Shown here piece after piece: positions 43,747 through 52,149 of a stretch of 64,000 bases of DNA. Position 1 is the stretch's first letter; each line of letters starts with the position of its first letter. A model generated the notes under the pieces. It was given only the letters and a program-made list of their open reading frames with translations, was not told the origin of the DNA and did no database searches. This stretch comes from an uncultured Actinomycetes bacterium (GTDB taxonomy: Bacteria; Actinomycetota; Acidimicrobiia; Acidimicrobiales; RAAP-2), in NCBI GenBank assembly GCA_903825895.1, contig CAIKCI010000012.1, positions 1-64,000 of the forward strand, written 5' to 3'. Made by a program: the position numbers and the translations under genes.

Positions 43747-44985
43747 TTGCCCCTCAAGACCCTTGAATCTGTGGCCGACTTCGGTGGCCCCAAGTGGTTA
43801 GTTGATCGACGCGAAGAAGGTCGTAGTGCCTTTGAGCGCATGGGAATTCCGAGTGCCACCCAAGAGGTCTGGCGATATTCGCCCATCGGGAACTTAGAGC
43901 TTGAGCGATTCGCTCCAGCATTGGCGGAAAAGGTTAATGAAGACATCATCCCGCCCCAACTTCTCGAAAACGCAGCGACCGTTGTCCGGGTTCTTGGGGG
44001 CACTCCTCAGATCGCCAGTCACGACCTCGCTGGCCTGAGCGTGACTACCGCATCAGCTCACGCCGAGGGCCAGGAACTTCTCGGTTCCGTCGTCGGGGGT
44101 AATGAGGCGATCGTTGCCCTCAACGATGGCTATCTCAGTGATGCCATCATCATTGACGTCAAGCGGGGCGCGCTGATTGAACAACCAATCGTGATTGTCC
44201 ATCATGTCGCCCCCGGAGCATCGTTTCCCCGCACTTTTGTGCGGATGGGAGATGGCGCAGTGGCAACCGTCATTGAAGTGGCGATTGGGGGCGCTGGTGA
44301 AACACTCAATGTGCCGGTGACGGAGATGGACGTGGCCGAACGAGCGAATCTTCGCTACGGGGCAATCCAACTTCTTGGCAGCGAGGCATGGCACATGGCC
44401 ACCATCGACGCAAAGGTTGAGAAAGACGGAGTCATCAACCAGTTCACGGCAGGCCTCGGAGGGCGGTATGACCGCTGTCGAAGCGATGTTGCCCTCGTCG
44501 GCCAAGGAGCGTCGAGCATGTTGCGAGCGACGTACTTGGGCAGCGGTGAGCAGATCCATGACTTGCGAACAAAACAAGACCATATTGCGCCAAAGACCCA
44601 AAGTGATCTTCTCTGCAAAGGTGCAGTGTTTGGGACCTCGAGGTCGATCTACACGGGCTTGATCAAAATGCAGAGAGGGGCGATGCGATCAGACGCGATG
44701 CAGACGAACCACAACTTGGTGCTTTCAGAAACAGCTCGTGCGGACAGTGTCCCGAACCTGGATATTACCGAAAACGATGTCCGCTGCTCTCATGCATCGA
44801 CGGTTGGGCCCATCGATGAAGACCAGCGCTACTACCTTGAATCACGTGGCATTGATCCCGAGCACGCCCAAGGATTACTGGTGCGAGGATTCTTCAAAGA
44901 TCTTCTCGATAGGACGACCGTGCCTATCGCTCCAGCACTCGCTGGTCTCGTGATTGAAGAGCGCGTTGAGGAAGAGGGAATCTAA
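43747..44985 (+). CDS. sufD: Fe-S cluster assembly protein SufD
   Basis: 412 aa, the partner of SufB in the SufBC2D scaffold. ATQEVWRYSPIGNLELERF near the N-terminus, SSMLRATYLGSGEQIHDLRT, CKGAVFGTSRSIYTGLIKM, SHASTVGPIDEDQRYYLESR and RGFFKDLLDR are SufD/SufB-family signatures, with the conserved His in SHAST. The TTG start has AAAGGA 7 nt upstream; the probable -10 is TACACT (43694-43699). It overlaps the Rieske gene by one base. Its partner sufB lies 4.4 kb upstream. Confidence 0.92.
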   Translation: MPLKTLESVADFGGPKWLVDRREEGRSAFERMGIPSATQEVWRYSPIGNLELERFAPALAEKVNEDIIPPQLLENAATVVRVLGGTPQIASHDLAGLSVTTASAHAEGQELLGSVVGGNEAIVALNDGYLSDAIIIDVKRGALIEQPIVIVHHVAPGASFPRTFVRMGDGAVATVIEVAIGGAGETLNVPVTEMDVAERANLRYGAIQLLGSEAWHMATIDAKVEKDGVINQFTAGLGGRYDRCRSDVALVGQGASSMLRATYLGSGEQIHDLRTKQDHIAPKTQSDLLCKGAVFGTSRSIYTGLIKMQRGAMRSDAMQTNHNLVLSETARADSVPNLDITENDVRCSHASTVGPIDEDQRYYLESRGIDPEHAQGLLVRGFFKDLLDRTTVPIAPALAGLVIEERVEEEGI

Positions 44986-45299
44986 TGACGGTGATCCCCC
45001 TGTGTCCCTTTGACGAATTAGTTGATGGCACGTCACGACGCTTCCCTCTTGATCACATGGCGCTTGCAGTGGTGCGAATCGGCGATGAAGTCTTTTGCAT
45101 TAACGATCGTTGCAGTCATGAGGATTTCTCGCTTTCCGAAGGTGAAGTCCTGGTCGAAGAAAAAGAACTTGAGTGTGCACGTCACGGAGCAACATTTCGG
45201 CTGGACGATGGAACGCCTTGTTCTTTTCCAGCAACGACAGGGGTGGCCACCTATCACGTAGCAGTTCGAGACGGAATGGTTGAGGTGACCTTGCCATGA
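44985..45299 (+). CDS. Rieske [2Fe-2S] ferredoxin of the SUF operon
   Basis: 104 aa small soluble Rieske protein. The cluster ligands are in CINDRCSHEDFSLSEGE (C-x-H) and LECARHGATF (C-x2-H). It corresponds to the ferredoxin found between sufD and sufC in Streptomyces-type SUF operons (order recalled) and may supply electrons for cluster assembly. The ATG shares one base with the sufD stop, and the stop overlaps sufC by 4 bp. Confidence 0.9.
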   Translation: MTVIPLCPFDELVDGTSRRFPLDHMALAVVRIGDEVFCINDRCSHEDFSLSEGEVLVEEKELECARHGATFRLDDGTPCSFPATTGVATYHVAVRDGMVEVTLP

Positions 45300-46021
45300 G
45301 TAGCCATGAATTAGTGATTTCTCATCTGACAGCCACTGCGGCGGGCAAAGAAGTCCTGACGGGAGTAAATCTCACTGTAAAGAGTGGCGAAGTCCACGTC
45401 ATCATGGGTCCGAATGGATCGGGAAAGTCAACGCTGGCTCACGCGCTGATGGGTCGACCCGGCACGGTCATCACCGGAGGATCAATCACGCTTGATGGCA
45501 AAGAACTCGTAGGGCTCGCTCCCCATGAGCGAGCTCAGGCGGGGCTCTTCCTTGCTCTTCAACAGCCAGTGGAAGTGCCAGGAGTTTCTGTCCGTGATGC
45601 ACTCGTGGCCGCTGGAGTCGGAGCATCTGACATCGAAGGAACCCTGTTGCGCGAAGCCGCAGCCGTGGGTCTTCGCAGTGACCTTCTCGATCGTCCCTTG
45701 AATGTTGATCTTTCGGGAGGCGAAGCGAAGAGGAACGAAATTGTGCAATTAGCTGCGCTCCAGCCAGCCATTGCCGTGCTTGACGAGATCGACTCTGGGC
45801 TTGATGTTGACGCCCTTGGTGCAGTGTCTCGCCGCATCGAAGAAGCGACCAAGGAGTGGAACCTGGGGGTTCTGGCCATCACGCACTTCCAACGCCTCCT
45901 TGACGAGCTGCATGCTGATGTGATTCATGTGCTGGTCGGAGGAAAAATCGTCAAGAGCGGTGGACCGGAACTCGCAAAAGAACTCGAAGCAACTGGTTAT
46001 TCAGCGTTTCAGACCGCTTGA
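45296..46021 (+). CDS. sufC: SufC ATPase, copy 1 (sufD-Rieske-sufC operon)
   Basis: 241 aa ABC ATPase. Walker A is IMGPNGSGKSTLAHALMG, Q-loop region LALQQPVEVPGVSV, signature LSGGEAKRNEIVQLA, Walker B IAVLDEIDSGLDVDAL and H-loop AITHFQRLLDEL. It drives conformational change of SufBD. ATGA overlap with the Rieske gene. A second, clearly different SufC is encoded at 48103-48852, an unusual duplication within one locus. Confidence 0.9.
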   Translation: MSSHELVISHLTATAAGKEVLTGVNLTVKSGEVHVIMGPNGSGKSTLAHALMGRPGTVITGGSITLDGKELVGLAPHERAQAGLFLALQQPVEVPGVSVRDALVAAGVGASDIEGTLLREAAAVGLRSDLLDRPLNVDLSGGEAKRNEIVQLAALQPAIAVLDEIDSGLDVDALGAVSRRIEEATKEWNLGVLAITHFQRLLDELHADVIHVLVGGKIVKSGGPELAKELEATGYSAFQTA

Positions 46022-46375
46022 GAATTGAGTGGGAAATAGCTTTTTGGGGCTTGCCAAAAAGATTATGGCTCGCTCATTTGCGACGTCTCAGGCTGTTGGG
46101 ATGAGCGAATCTCTTGACAGATTTCCCAAACTCCTGCGCTGACCACGTCATCATCACCAACATGGTGCGTACTTCAATGGTGGAGATGTCTGTCGGAAAT
46201 GTCGTGATGGGGGAACATCGTGATGATGCTTTCTACAAGTTCTCTGTTTCTTCAGATGACGATTAGTCCGGGTACCAGAACTATGGCAATCTCTAGAAGC
46301 GGGCAAACTGCTCAACATCAGCAGCTAATACCTCAAGATCAGATGGCGAAGAGCTCACTCCTGAGAGCGTTGTTG
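46022..46375. other. Intergenic space between converging SUF operons
   Basis: 354 bp, by far the largest convergent gap in the window. It holds a hairpin (46040-46061) and short protein-like frames of doubtful status. One, from TTG 46114 to TAG 46266, gives a 50-residue product ending DDAFYKFSVSSDDD. None has a Shine-Dalgarno site or TANNNT signal at its start. It may be the residue of a lost gene. Confidence 0.35.
46040..46061 (+). terminator. Hairpin after sufC copy 1
   Basis: CTTTTTGG and CCAAAAAG form a perfect 8-bp stem with a 6-nt loop 19 bp past the sufC stop. The 3' T tract is short (ATTAT), so it may be a weak terminator or an mRNA 3'-end stabiliser. Confidence 0.4.
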
Positions 46376-46849
46376 CTAGGAGGGAAGGTCGCCGAGAGCT
46401 TGGATCAAGGTGTTCCAACTCAAGGTGGCGCATTTGATGCGAACGGGGAACTTCACGACACCTTGCAGCGCTGCGAGTTCACCAAGTGCCTTGAGATCAA
46501 TTGGCTGTTCCTCTGGGCTTGCGTCGGAAACTTCAAGTTGTGCTTCGTGCACGGACATAAGAGATTTGAAGATAGCGATCGTGGCCTGAGCGTCTTCGAC
46601 GCTCTTACCCTTCACGGATGCGGACATCATCGAAGCGGAAGATTGGCTGATTGAACAGCCTTGACCGCCGATTTTAATGTCAGTAATCACGCCACCATTG
46701 ACGTCCACTGTGACGACGACTTCGTCTCCACAGAGGGGGTTGAAGCCTTCAGCACGCAAGGCGGGAGGTGACGCCAATTCGCCTTTGTTGCGCGGTGAAC
46801 GGTAGTGGTCAAGAATAATTTCTCGGTAGAGTTCTTCGAGTTCAGCCAC
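46376..46849 (-). CDS. sufU: SufU zinc-dependent sulfurtransferase
   Basis: 157 aa. The zinc-ligand cysteines and Asp appear in FNPLCGDEVVV, GGQGCSISQSSASMM and VRIKCATLSWNTL; the insertion before the last Cys distinguishes SufU from IscU. It accepts persulfide sulfur from SufS. GTG start with GAGGAAC upstream. Last gene of the leftward sufC-sufS-sufU operon, 18 bp behind sufS. Confidence 0.92.
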   Translation of the reverse strand: MAELEELYREIILDHYRSPRNKGELASPPALRAEGFNPLCGDEVVVTVDVNGGVITDIKIGGQGCSISQSSASMMSASVKGKSVEDAQATIAIFKSLMSVHEAQLEVSDASPEEQPIDLKALGELAALQGVVKFPVRIKCATLSWNTLIQALGDLPS

Positions 46850-46867
46850 AACAGTTCCTCTTTGTGC

Positions 46868-48115
46868 TCACGTAAACAACTTAGCGGCCTGGTCAATGCC
46901 TTCGAGGAGCACTTCAATATCGTGCTCATCATTGTAGAGACCGAACGATGCTCTTGCCGTGGCCGGGACGCCCAAGAACCTCATGAGGGGTTTGGCGCAG
47001 TGATGGCCTGGGCGGACGCAGACGCCGACGGAGTCGAGGATCTGAGCCATGTCATGGGCGTGCACCCCTTCCAGCGTGAATGAGATCACGCCGCCACGGT
47101 GCGCGCCTGGGCCTGGACCGTGGACCGTCAGGCTGTCACCAAAGCGGCCTGCTAATGCATCGAGCGCGGTGGTGGTCAGATGGAGTTCGTGGGAGCGAAT
47201 CTCATCGATGCCGATGGTGTCGATGTAGCGGATTGCCTCTGAGAGCCCAATGGCCTCAGCGATGGGTGGCGTCCCCGCTTCAAAACGCTGGGGTGGATCG
47301 GCGGCGAGGAACCCGTCAGTCTTCACGTCAAGGATCATGCCTCCGCCACCAAGAAAGGGCGGCATGGCAGCCAAGAGTTCGCGTCGACCCCACAGCACGC
47401 CGATACCAGTTGGCCCCAGGACCTTGTGTCCCGAGAAGGAAAGAAAGTCGAGATCATCGGCAACTACGTTGGTGCCTAAATGCGGGACGCTCTGGGCGCC
47501 ATCAACGTGGATCAGGGCGCCTGCAGCGTGAGCGCGAGCGGCGAGTTCCCGGATCGGGTTAATTGTCCCAAGCACATTGGACATTGCCGTGATGCTCAGA
47601 AGCTTTGCCCCCTCGAGGAGAGCATCGAGATCATCGAGAATCAAAAATCCTTCGCTGTCGACCGTGATCCATCGGATCTCAAATCCCAATCGAGCGCTCA
47701 GCATCTGCCATGGGACGATATTTGCGTGATGCTCCATAATGCTGAGAACGACAGCATCGCCAGGGCCCAGGTTGGTAGCCCCCCAACTATTTGCCAACAG
47801 GTTGATGGATTCAGTGGTGTTCTTCGTGAAGACGATTTCCTCGGCTGGATGGACCGCCCCTAGGAATGCTCCGACCACCTGGCGAGATCGCTCAAAGAGG
47901 ATCGTGGCCTCTTCGGCCGTGGAATAGACGCCACGGTGGACATTGGCGTGGGTCGTGGCGTAGTAGTGACTCATGGCATCGATGACGACATGGGGTTGCA
48001 GCGACGATGCACCAGAGTCGAGGTAGATAATGGGTCGATCGTGAACGGTGCGCTCAAGCAGTGGGAAGTCTTTTTTGATCTTGGCGACGTCGAATGTTTT
48101 GCTCACGATTGCCAT
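46868..48115 (-). CDS. sufS: Cysteine desulfurase SufS
   Basis: 415 aa class V PLP enzyme. PIIYLDSGASSLQPHVVID opens the fold, MEHHANIVPWQ, the PLP lysine in FLSFSGHKVLGPTGIGVLW (about residue 226) and the catalytic Cys in RPGHHCAKPLMRFLG are all present. It provides persulfide sulfur to SufU. ATG 48115 lies 13 bp inside the end of sufC copy 2; GTG 48106 is an alternative start. Confidence 0.93.
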   Translation of the reverse strand: MAIVSKTFDVAKIKKDFPLLERTVHDRPIIYLDSGASSLQPHVVIDAMSHYYATTHANVHRGVYSTAEEATILFERSRQVVGAFLGAVHPAEEIVFTKNTTESINLLANSWGATNLGPGDAVVLSIMEHHANIVPWQMLSARLGFEIRWITVDSEGFLILDDLDALLEGAKLLSITAMSNVLGTINPIRELAARAHAAGALIHVDGAQSVPHLGTNVVADDLDFLSFSGHKVLGPTGIGVLWGRRELLAAMPPFLGGGGMILDVKTDGFLAADPPQRFEAGTPPIAEAIGLSEAIRYIDTIGIDEIRSHELHLTTTALDALAGRFGDSLTVHGPGPGAHRGGVISFTLEGVHAHDMAQILDSVGVCVRPGHHCAKPLMRFLGVPATARASFGLYNDEHDIEVLLEGIDQAAKLFT

Positions 48116-48852
48116 GCCTCGTAGCCGTTGGTTTCAACTTCTGCAGCAAGTTCTGGTCCACCAGAAGCGACGATCCGGCCGTCAACCAAGATGTGGACAA
48201 CGTCAGGGTTAAGTTCGTTCAAGAGGCGCTGATAATGAGTGACCACCAAGACGCCGAGGTCGGGACGCTCTTGGCGGACGGTGGCGACGCCGTTGGCGAC
48301 GATCTGCAGCGCATCAATGTCGAGTCCTGAGTCGGTTTCGTCCAAGATGGCCAATGTGGGCTCAAGCAACGCCATCTGAAGAATTTCATTGCGCTTGCGT
48401 TCGCCGCCCGAGAACCCTTCATTCAAATGACGCTCGGCAAACGCCGAGTCCATCTTGAGGCGCTCCATCCACTCCATCATGTCCATTCGCACTTCGAGGA
48501 CGCTGAGCTCGTCGAGACCTTTGCGCGCGGCAACTGCTTGTCGTAAGAATTGGACAACCGAAACACCACCGATGGCTTCGGGGTGTTGGAACGCCAAAAA
48601 GACCCCGGCCTTGGCCCGAGCATCGGGTGCCCACAGTGTGATGTCTTCTCCATCGAGTTTGATTTGGCCCTCGGTAACTTGGTAAACGGGGCTACCCATG
48701 AGAACTGACGAGAGGGTGGACTTGCCCGCTCCGTTGGGCCCCATGATGGCGTGCACCTCCCCAGCATTGACCGTCAAGTTAAGACCGTTGAGAATCTGAA
48801 CATCGTCAGCAGAAGCCGCAAGGTCGATGACTTCAAGTAAGGGGTTTGCCAT
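48103..48852 (-). CDS. sufC: SufC ATPase, copy 2 (sufC-sufS-sufU operon)
   Basis: 249 aa ABC ATPase with Walker A IMGPNGAGKSTLSSVLMG, signature FSGGERKRNEILQMA, Walker B AILDETDSGLDIDALQIV and H-loop VVTHYQRLL. It is closer to the common actinobacterial SufC pattern (FLAFQHPEAIGGVSVVQFLR) than copy 1. It is probably leaderless (TAGTAT 7 nt upstream) and heads the leftward operon with sufS and sufU. Having two SufC proteins in one locus suggests subunit specialisation or an asymmetric SufBC2D complex. Confidence 0.9.
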   Translation of the reverse strand: MANPLLEVIDLAASADDVQILNGLNLTVNAGEVHAIMGPNGAGKSTLSSVLMGSPVYQVTEGQIKLDGEDITLWAPDARAKAGVFLAFQHPEAIGGVSVVQFLRQAVAARKGLDELSVLEVRMDMMEWMERLKMDSAFAERHLNEGFSGGERKRNEILQMALLEPTLAILDETDSGLDIDALQIVANGVATVRQERPDLGVLVVTHYQRLLNELNPDVVHILVDGRIVASGGPELAAEVETNGYEAWQS

Positions 48853-48859
48853 ACCTCAA

Positions 48860-48865
48860 ATACTA
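48860..48865 (-). promoter_or_regulatory. -10 element (TAGTAT) of sufC copy 2
   Basis: TAGTAT on the minus strand ends 7 nt before ATG 48852; no Shine-Dalgarno site. Confidence 0.6.
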
Positions 48866-48899
48866 GCGTTTTGGTCGGGAATTAAATCCGGCGACCTCT

Positions 48900-49535
48900 C
48901 TACCAGCCCCTGGCAACCCATTCATCGAGTTGAGGGCGCTCGGTCCCGATCGTGGTGGCGAGACCATGGCCCGGCAAGACCACCGTCTCGGGGTCAAAAG
49001 CGCCAAAGAGTCGATCGTCAATAGAACGAATGATGGTCGAGAAGTCACCAATATCCGACTTTGTGTTTCCGGGACCACCAGGAAACAGGGTGTCGCCGGA
49101 GAACAAGAGGGGAGTGCCCAGCACGGAAAAGCACATCGAGCCAGGTGTATGCCCCGGGGTGGCAATTGTTCGAAGTGAGAGACGGCCAACCGAAAGCGCA
49201 ATATCGTCGTCGAGAATGAGATCGTATGAGGGAAGCATGGCGGCGTCTCCTGCGGCGATTGCTACGTCAATCCCCGCTTCTCGCATGGCTGGAACTGCCT
49301 GGATGTGATCGTGGTGCCCGTGGGTTTCAACGACAAAACGGACATCAAGCTTGCGAGCGAGCTCGAGCAGGTAGTCATGTTCGTCAGCCGCATCGATCAA
49401 GACGGCATCGCCGGTTTCCTTGCAGCGAAGGATGTAGACGTTGTTTTCGAAGGGCCCTACGACGGTTTGGTGAACCTCGCAGAGCCCATCGCTGTAGACC
49501 AGTTCGCTTGAGAGCATTCCTTGAGGTTTCCACAT
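48900..49535 (-). CDS. Metallo-beta-lactamase-fold hydrolase, glyoxalase II-like
   Basis: 211 aa. Metal motifs are VVETHGHHDHIQAVPAM (HxHxDH), TPGHTPGSMCF (third His), SGDTLFPGGPG (bridging Asp) and VLPGHGLATTIG (last His). The size fits the short actinobacterial hydroxyacylglutathione-hydrolase-like family, which here probably acts on another thioester. ATG 49535 (CAGGAAA upstream) is preferred to the longer frame. It precedes sufC copy 2 by 47 bp but the latter has its own promoter. Confidence 0.83.
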   Translation of the reverse strand: MWKPQGMLSSELVYSDGLCEVHQTVVGPFENNVYILRCKETGDAVLIDAADEHDYLLELARKLDVRFVVETHGHHDHIQAVPAMREAGIDVAIAAGDAAMLPSYDLILDDDIALSVGRLSLRTIATPGHTPGSMCFSVLGTPLLFSGDTLFPGGPGNTKSDIGDFSTIIRSIDDRLFGAFDPETVVLPGHGLATTIGTERPQLDEWVARGW

Positions 49536-49657
49536 TTTCCTGGTGGGAGGGGAATCGTAGGGATTGGCGGCGCAAGTGGAGAACTTCTCCACCGCCCGGT
49601 AGGGTAACTTTGGCGTGATCTCCAGGGTTTCCTTGGAGGACGAGGAAAGGGTCAACT

Positions 49658-50773
49658 ATGAATTTTGCGTTCAACGAAGAGCAGGACGAACTTCGCCGAA
49701 TGGTGAGCCGATTTCTCGAGGAGAAGTCACCAGAGACGGAAGTCCGACGCCTGATGGCAACCCAAGACGGGTACGACTCCGCCGTGTGGTCGCAGATGGC
49801 AGAACAGCTTGGGCTTCAATCCTTGGCGATCCCCGAAGAGTTCGGTGGCGCGGGCTACAGCTACGTTGAATTGATTGTCGTCTTCGAAGAGATGGGAGCG
49901 GCTCTTCTCTGTGCTCCTTACTTCTCAACCATCGCACTTGCTGCCAATGCGCTCCTCACGAGTGGCGATGACGCGGCGAAGGCGGCGTATCTTCCTGGCA
50001 TTGCTGCGGGAGAAACAATTGCCACGCTGGCCTACACCGAAGACTCTGGCCGATGGACTATTGCCGACATTGCGATGGAGGCTACGAAAGCCGGTGACAG
50101 TTGGACACTCAGTGGCGTGAAGAACTACGTCATTGATGGCTCGACAGCGAACCTAATTTTAGTGGTGGCACGCACGGAGAATGGTGTGAGTCTTTTCGCC
50201 GTTGATGGTGACGCAGCGGGACTCTCTAAAGAGGCCCTGAACACCATGGACCAGACTCGGAAGCAGTCTCGTCTGGAATTTGCCTCAACACCCGCTACCT
50301 TGATTGGCACAGAAGGTGGCGCAGCGGATGGCATCATCAAGACCTTGCAACTCGCTGCCGTGGCTCTGGCCGCCGAGCAGGTAGGTGGAGCGCAACGCTG
50401 CTTGGACAACGCGGTTGATTACGCCAAAAACCGTATCCAATTTGGTCGACCCATCGGAAGTTTCCAGGCAATCAAGCACAAGTGTGCGGACATGCTCCTC
50501 GAAGTTGAATCGGCCAAGTCTGCTGCCTACTACGCAGGATGGGCAGCAGCGGAAGACAACGATGAACTTCCGGTCGTGTCATCGCTGGCCAAGTCCTACT
50601 GTTCAGATGCTTACTTCCATACTGCGAGTGAGAACATTCAAATTCACGGTGGTATCGGCTTTACCTGGGAGCACCACGCACACCTCTACTTCAAGCGAGC
50701 AAAGTCATCGGAACTCCTGCTCGGTGATCCTGCGTATCACCGAGAGCTCATTGCTGATCAGCTCGGGATTTAG
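49658..50773 (+). CDS. Acyl-CoA dehydrogenase
   Basis: 371 aa, standard length. NFAFNEEQDELRRMVSRFLE at the start, IPEEFGGAGYSYVELIVVFE, a variant FAD/substrate segment ATLAYTEDSGRW in place of xxTEPxxGSD, and the C-terminal IQIHGGIGFTWEHHAHLYFK. The altered middle motif is common in actinobacterial FadE proteins that form heteromeric steroid-side-chain dehydrogenases, so it may need a partner. GAAAGG lies about 9 nt before the ATG. It is 15 bp ahead of an alpha/beta hydrolase, probably co-transcribed. Confidence 0.87.
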   Translation: MNFAFNEEQDELRRMVSRFLEEKSPETEVRRLMATQDGYDSAVWSQMAEQLGLQSLAIPEEFGGAGYSYVELIVVFEEMGAALLCAPYFSTIALAANALLTSGDDAAKAAYLPGIAAGETIATLAYTEDSGRWTIADIAMEATKAGDSWTLSGVKNYVIDGSTANLILVVARTENGVSLFAVDGDAAGLSKEALNTMDQTRKQSRLEFASTPATLIGTEGGAADGIIKTLQLAAVALAAEQVGGAQRCLDNAVDYAKNRIQFGRPIGSFQAIKHKCADMLLEVESAKSAAYYAGWAAAEDNDELPVVSSLAKSYCSDAYFHTASENIQIHGGIGFTWEHHAHLYFKRAKSSELLLGDPAYHRELIADQLGI

Positions 50774-50788
50774 TGTTGCCAAAAGCCC

Positions 50789-51535
50789 TTGTCGCCGCAG
50801 CGAATTGATATCGCCGGCGCCGCCGGGAGTATAGAGACATTTTTTTCTCAACCCGAGAAAGCCGATGGCTCCGAGCCGCTCCTTTTGCTGTGTCATGGAC
50901 TCCCTCTCAGCCGAGGAGGAGGTCGAGTGGCCAGTCTGCAGTTACCTGAATTGGGCGAACGGCTCACCGCGGAATCGGGATGGTCCGTCGGTGTTGCCTC
51001 ATTGCGTGGCGTTGGCGATTCGCCAGGGACATTTTCGATCCCTGGCTGGAAAGACGATTTGACGACCGTCATGAACGCGCTGCTTGGTGAACGAGATCAT
51101 TTGGCGCTTGCCGGTTTTGGGCTTGGCGGGGCATTGGCCTTACGCGTCGCAGTTGAAGACGAGCGAGTTCGTGGCGTTGCGACCCTTGCCACCGCTTCAG
51201 ACCTCACAGATTTTTGCGGAGACCCCAGCGAGTTTGCCCGAGCCTGTGAGCGGGCTGGCGTGGTGGGACCTGAGGAGATCAACGACTCTGGGCAACTCGC
51301 CAGAGATGTCGTGGGTCTTGACCCTCTGGCAGCCGCAGCGCTTCTGCCTCCACGGAGGCTGCTTTTTGTTCACGGTTCAAACGACCCGATCGCCCCGGAG
51401 CAGTCAGCACGTGCGCTCGTTCAGGCTGCCGGTGGCCACGCAGAGTTACGCATCATTCAAGGAGCGGGGCACTGGCTTCGTGCCGATCCGCGCATGTTCG
51501 CAACTCTGCTCGGTTGGCTTGATCGCCAGCACTAA
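50789..51535 (+). CDS. Alpha/beta hydrolase
   Basis: 248 aa. LLLLCHGLPLSRGGGRV (oxyanion region), nucleophile position in LALAGFGLGGALALRVA and the late HGSNDPIAP and GAGHWLRAD (Asp and His) define the fold. The nucleophile elbow reads GFGLGG, with Gly where Ser is usual, so it may be inactive or use another residue. TTG 50789 is the first possible start after the stop of the preceding gene. Its stop interlocks with thiE (4-bp CTAA overlap). Confidence 0.72.
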   Translation: MSPQRIDIAGAAGSIETFFSQPEKADGSEPLLLLCHGLPLSRGGGRVASLQLPELGERLTAESGWSVGVASLRGVGDSPGTFSIPGWKDDLTTVMNALLGERDHLALAGFGLGGALALRVAVEDERVRGVATLATASDLTDFCGDPSEFARACERAGVVGPEEINDSGQLARDVVGLDPLAAAALLPPRRLLFVHGSNDPIAPEQSARALVQAAGGHAELRIIQGAGHWLRADPRMFATLLGWLDRQH

Positions 51536-52149
51536 AGCAAATCGATAGCTAAGCGCAGTTTCTCGGCTTGACGTCGGGGATCAGTCGCGTGCGTGAGTGA
51601 ACGAACCACGACAAAGTGACGAACACCGTGCGCGCCGAGTGTGGCCACTGATTCAGGCGTCACACCACCGGTCACAAAGACGGGGACTTCGGCATGACTG
51701 AGTGCGAACTCGATGTACTCGATACCGGTTCCTCGTCGACCAGGCTTTGTTGGTGTGGCTTCGACGGGTCCTGCAGAGAGGTACGTCACGGCTTGTGTCG
51801 TGCCATCGAGGAGTTCGTCTTCCGCGTGGGTCGAGAGTCCGACGATCACGTCGGGACCTAAGAGACCTCTGCAGGTAGCGACCGATTGATCGTCTTGGCC
51901 GACATGGACGCCATCGGCTCCGACAGCCAATGCCAACTCGGGATCATCATTGACGATAAAGGGAACGTTGAACTCATGGCAGATAGACCGACAGAGCTCG
52001 GCGCCTTCGCGTCGTGCCTGGGCGGATGCGTCTTTTTCTCGAAGTTGGACAATGTCTACGCCTCCATCGAGACAGGACCGCAAGAACGCGTCAAGGTCGT
52101 CTCGCAGCGGTGTGCACAGATAAAGCGATCGGTCCCCAAGGGAGATCAT
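51532..52149 (-). CDS. thiE: Thiamine-phosphate synthase
   Basis: 205 aa TIM barrel that joins the pyrimidine and thiazole halves of thiamine phosphate. VDIVQLREKDASAQARREGA, FIVNDDPELALAVGADGVHV, GQDDQSVATCRGLLGP, and YLSAGPVEATPTKPGRRGTG carry the pyrophosphate and substrate-binding residues. It overlaps the DNA glycosylase gene upstream by 4 bp, an unrelated operon partner. I see no TPP riboswitch ahead of the pair. Confidence 0.9.
   Translation of the reverse strand: MISLGDRSLYLCTPLRDDLDAFLRSCLDGGVDIVQLREKDASAQARREGAELCRSICHEFNVPFIVNDDPELALAVGADGVHVGQDDQSVATCRGLLGPDVIVGLSTHAEDELLDGTTQAVTYLSAGPVEATPTKPGRRGTGIEYIEFALSHAEVPVFVTGGVTPESVATLGAHGVRHFVVVRSLTHATDPRRQAEKLRLAIDLL

Noticed and set aside
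46220-46654. 144-codon plus-strand frame antisense to sufU
   Set aside because: Overlaps the zinc-site region of sufU on the opposite strand and has no recognisable domain or start signal.
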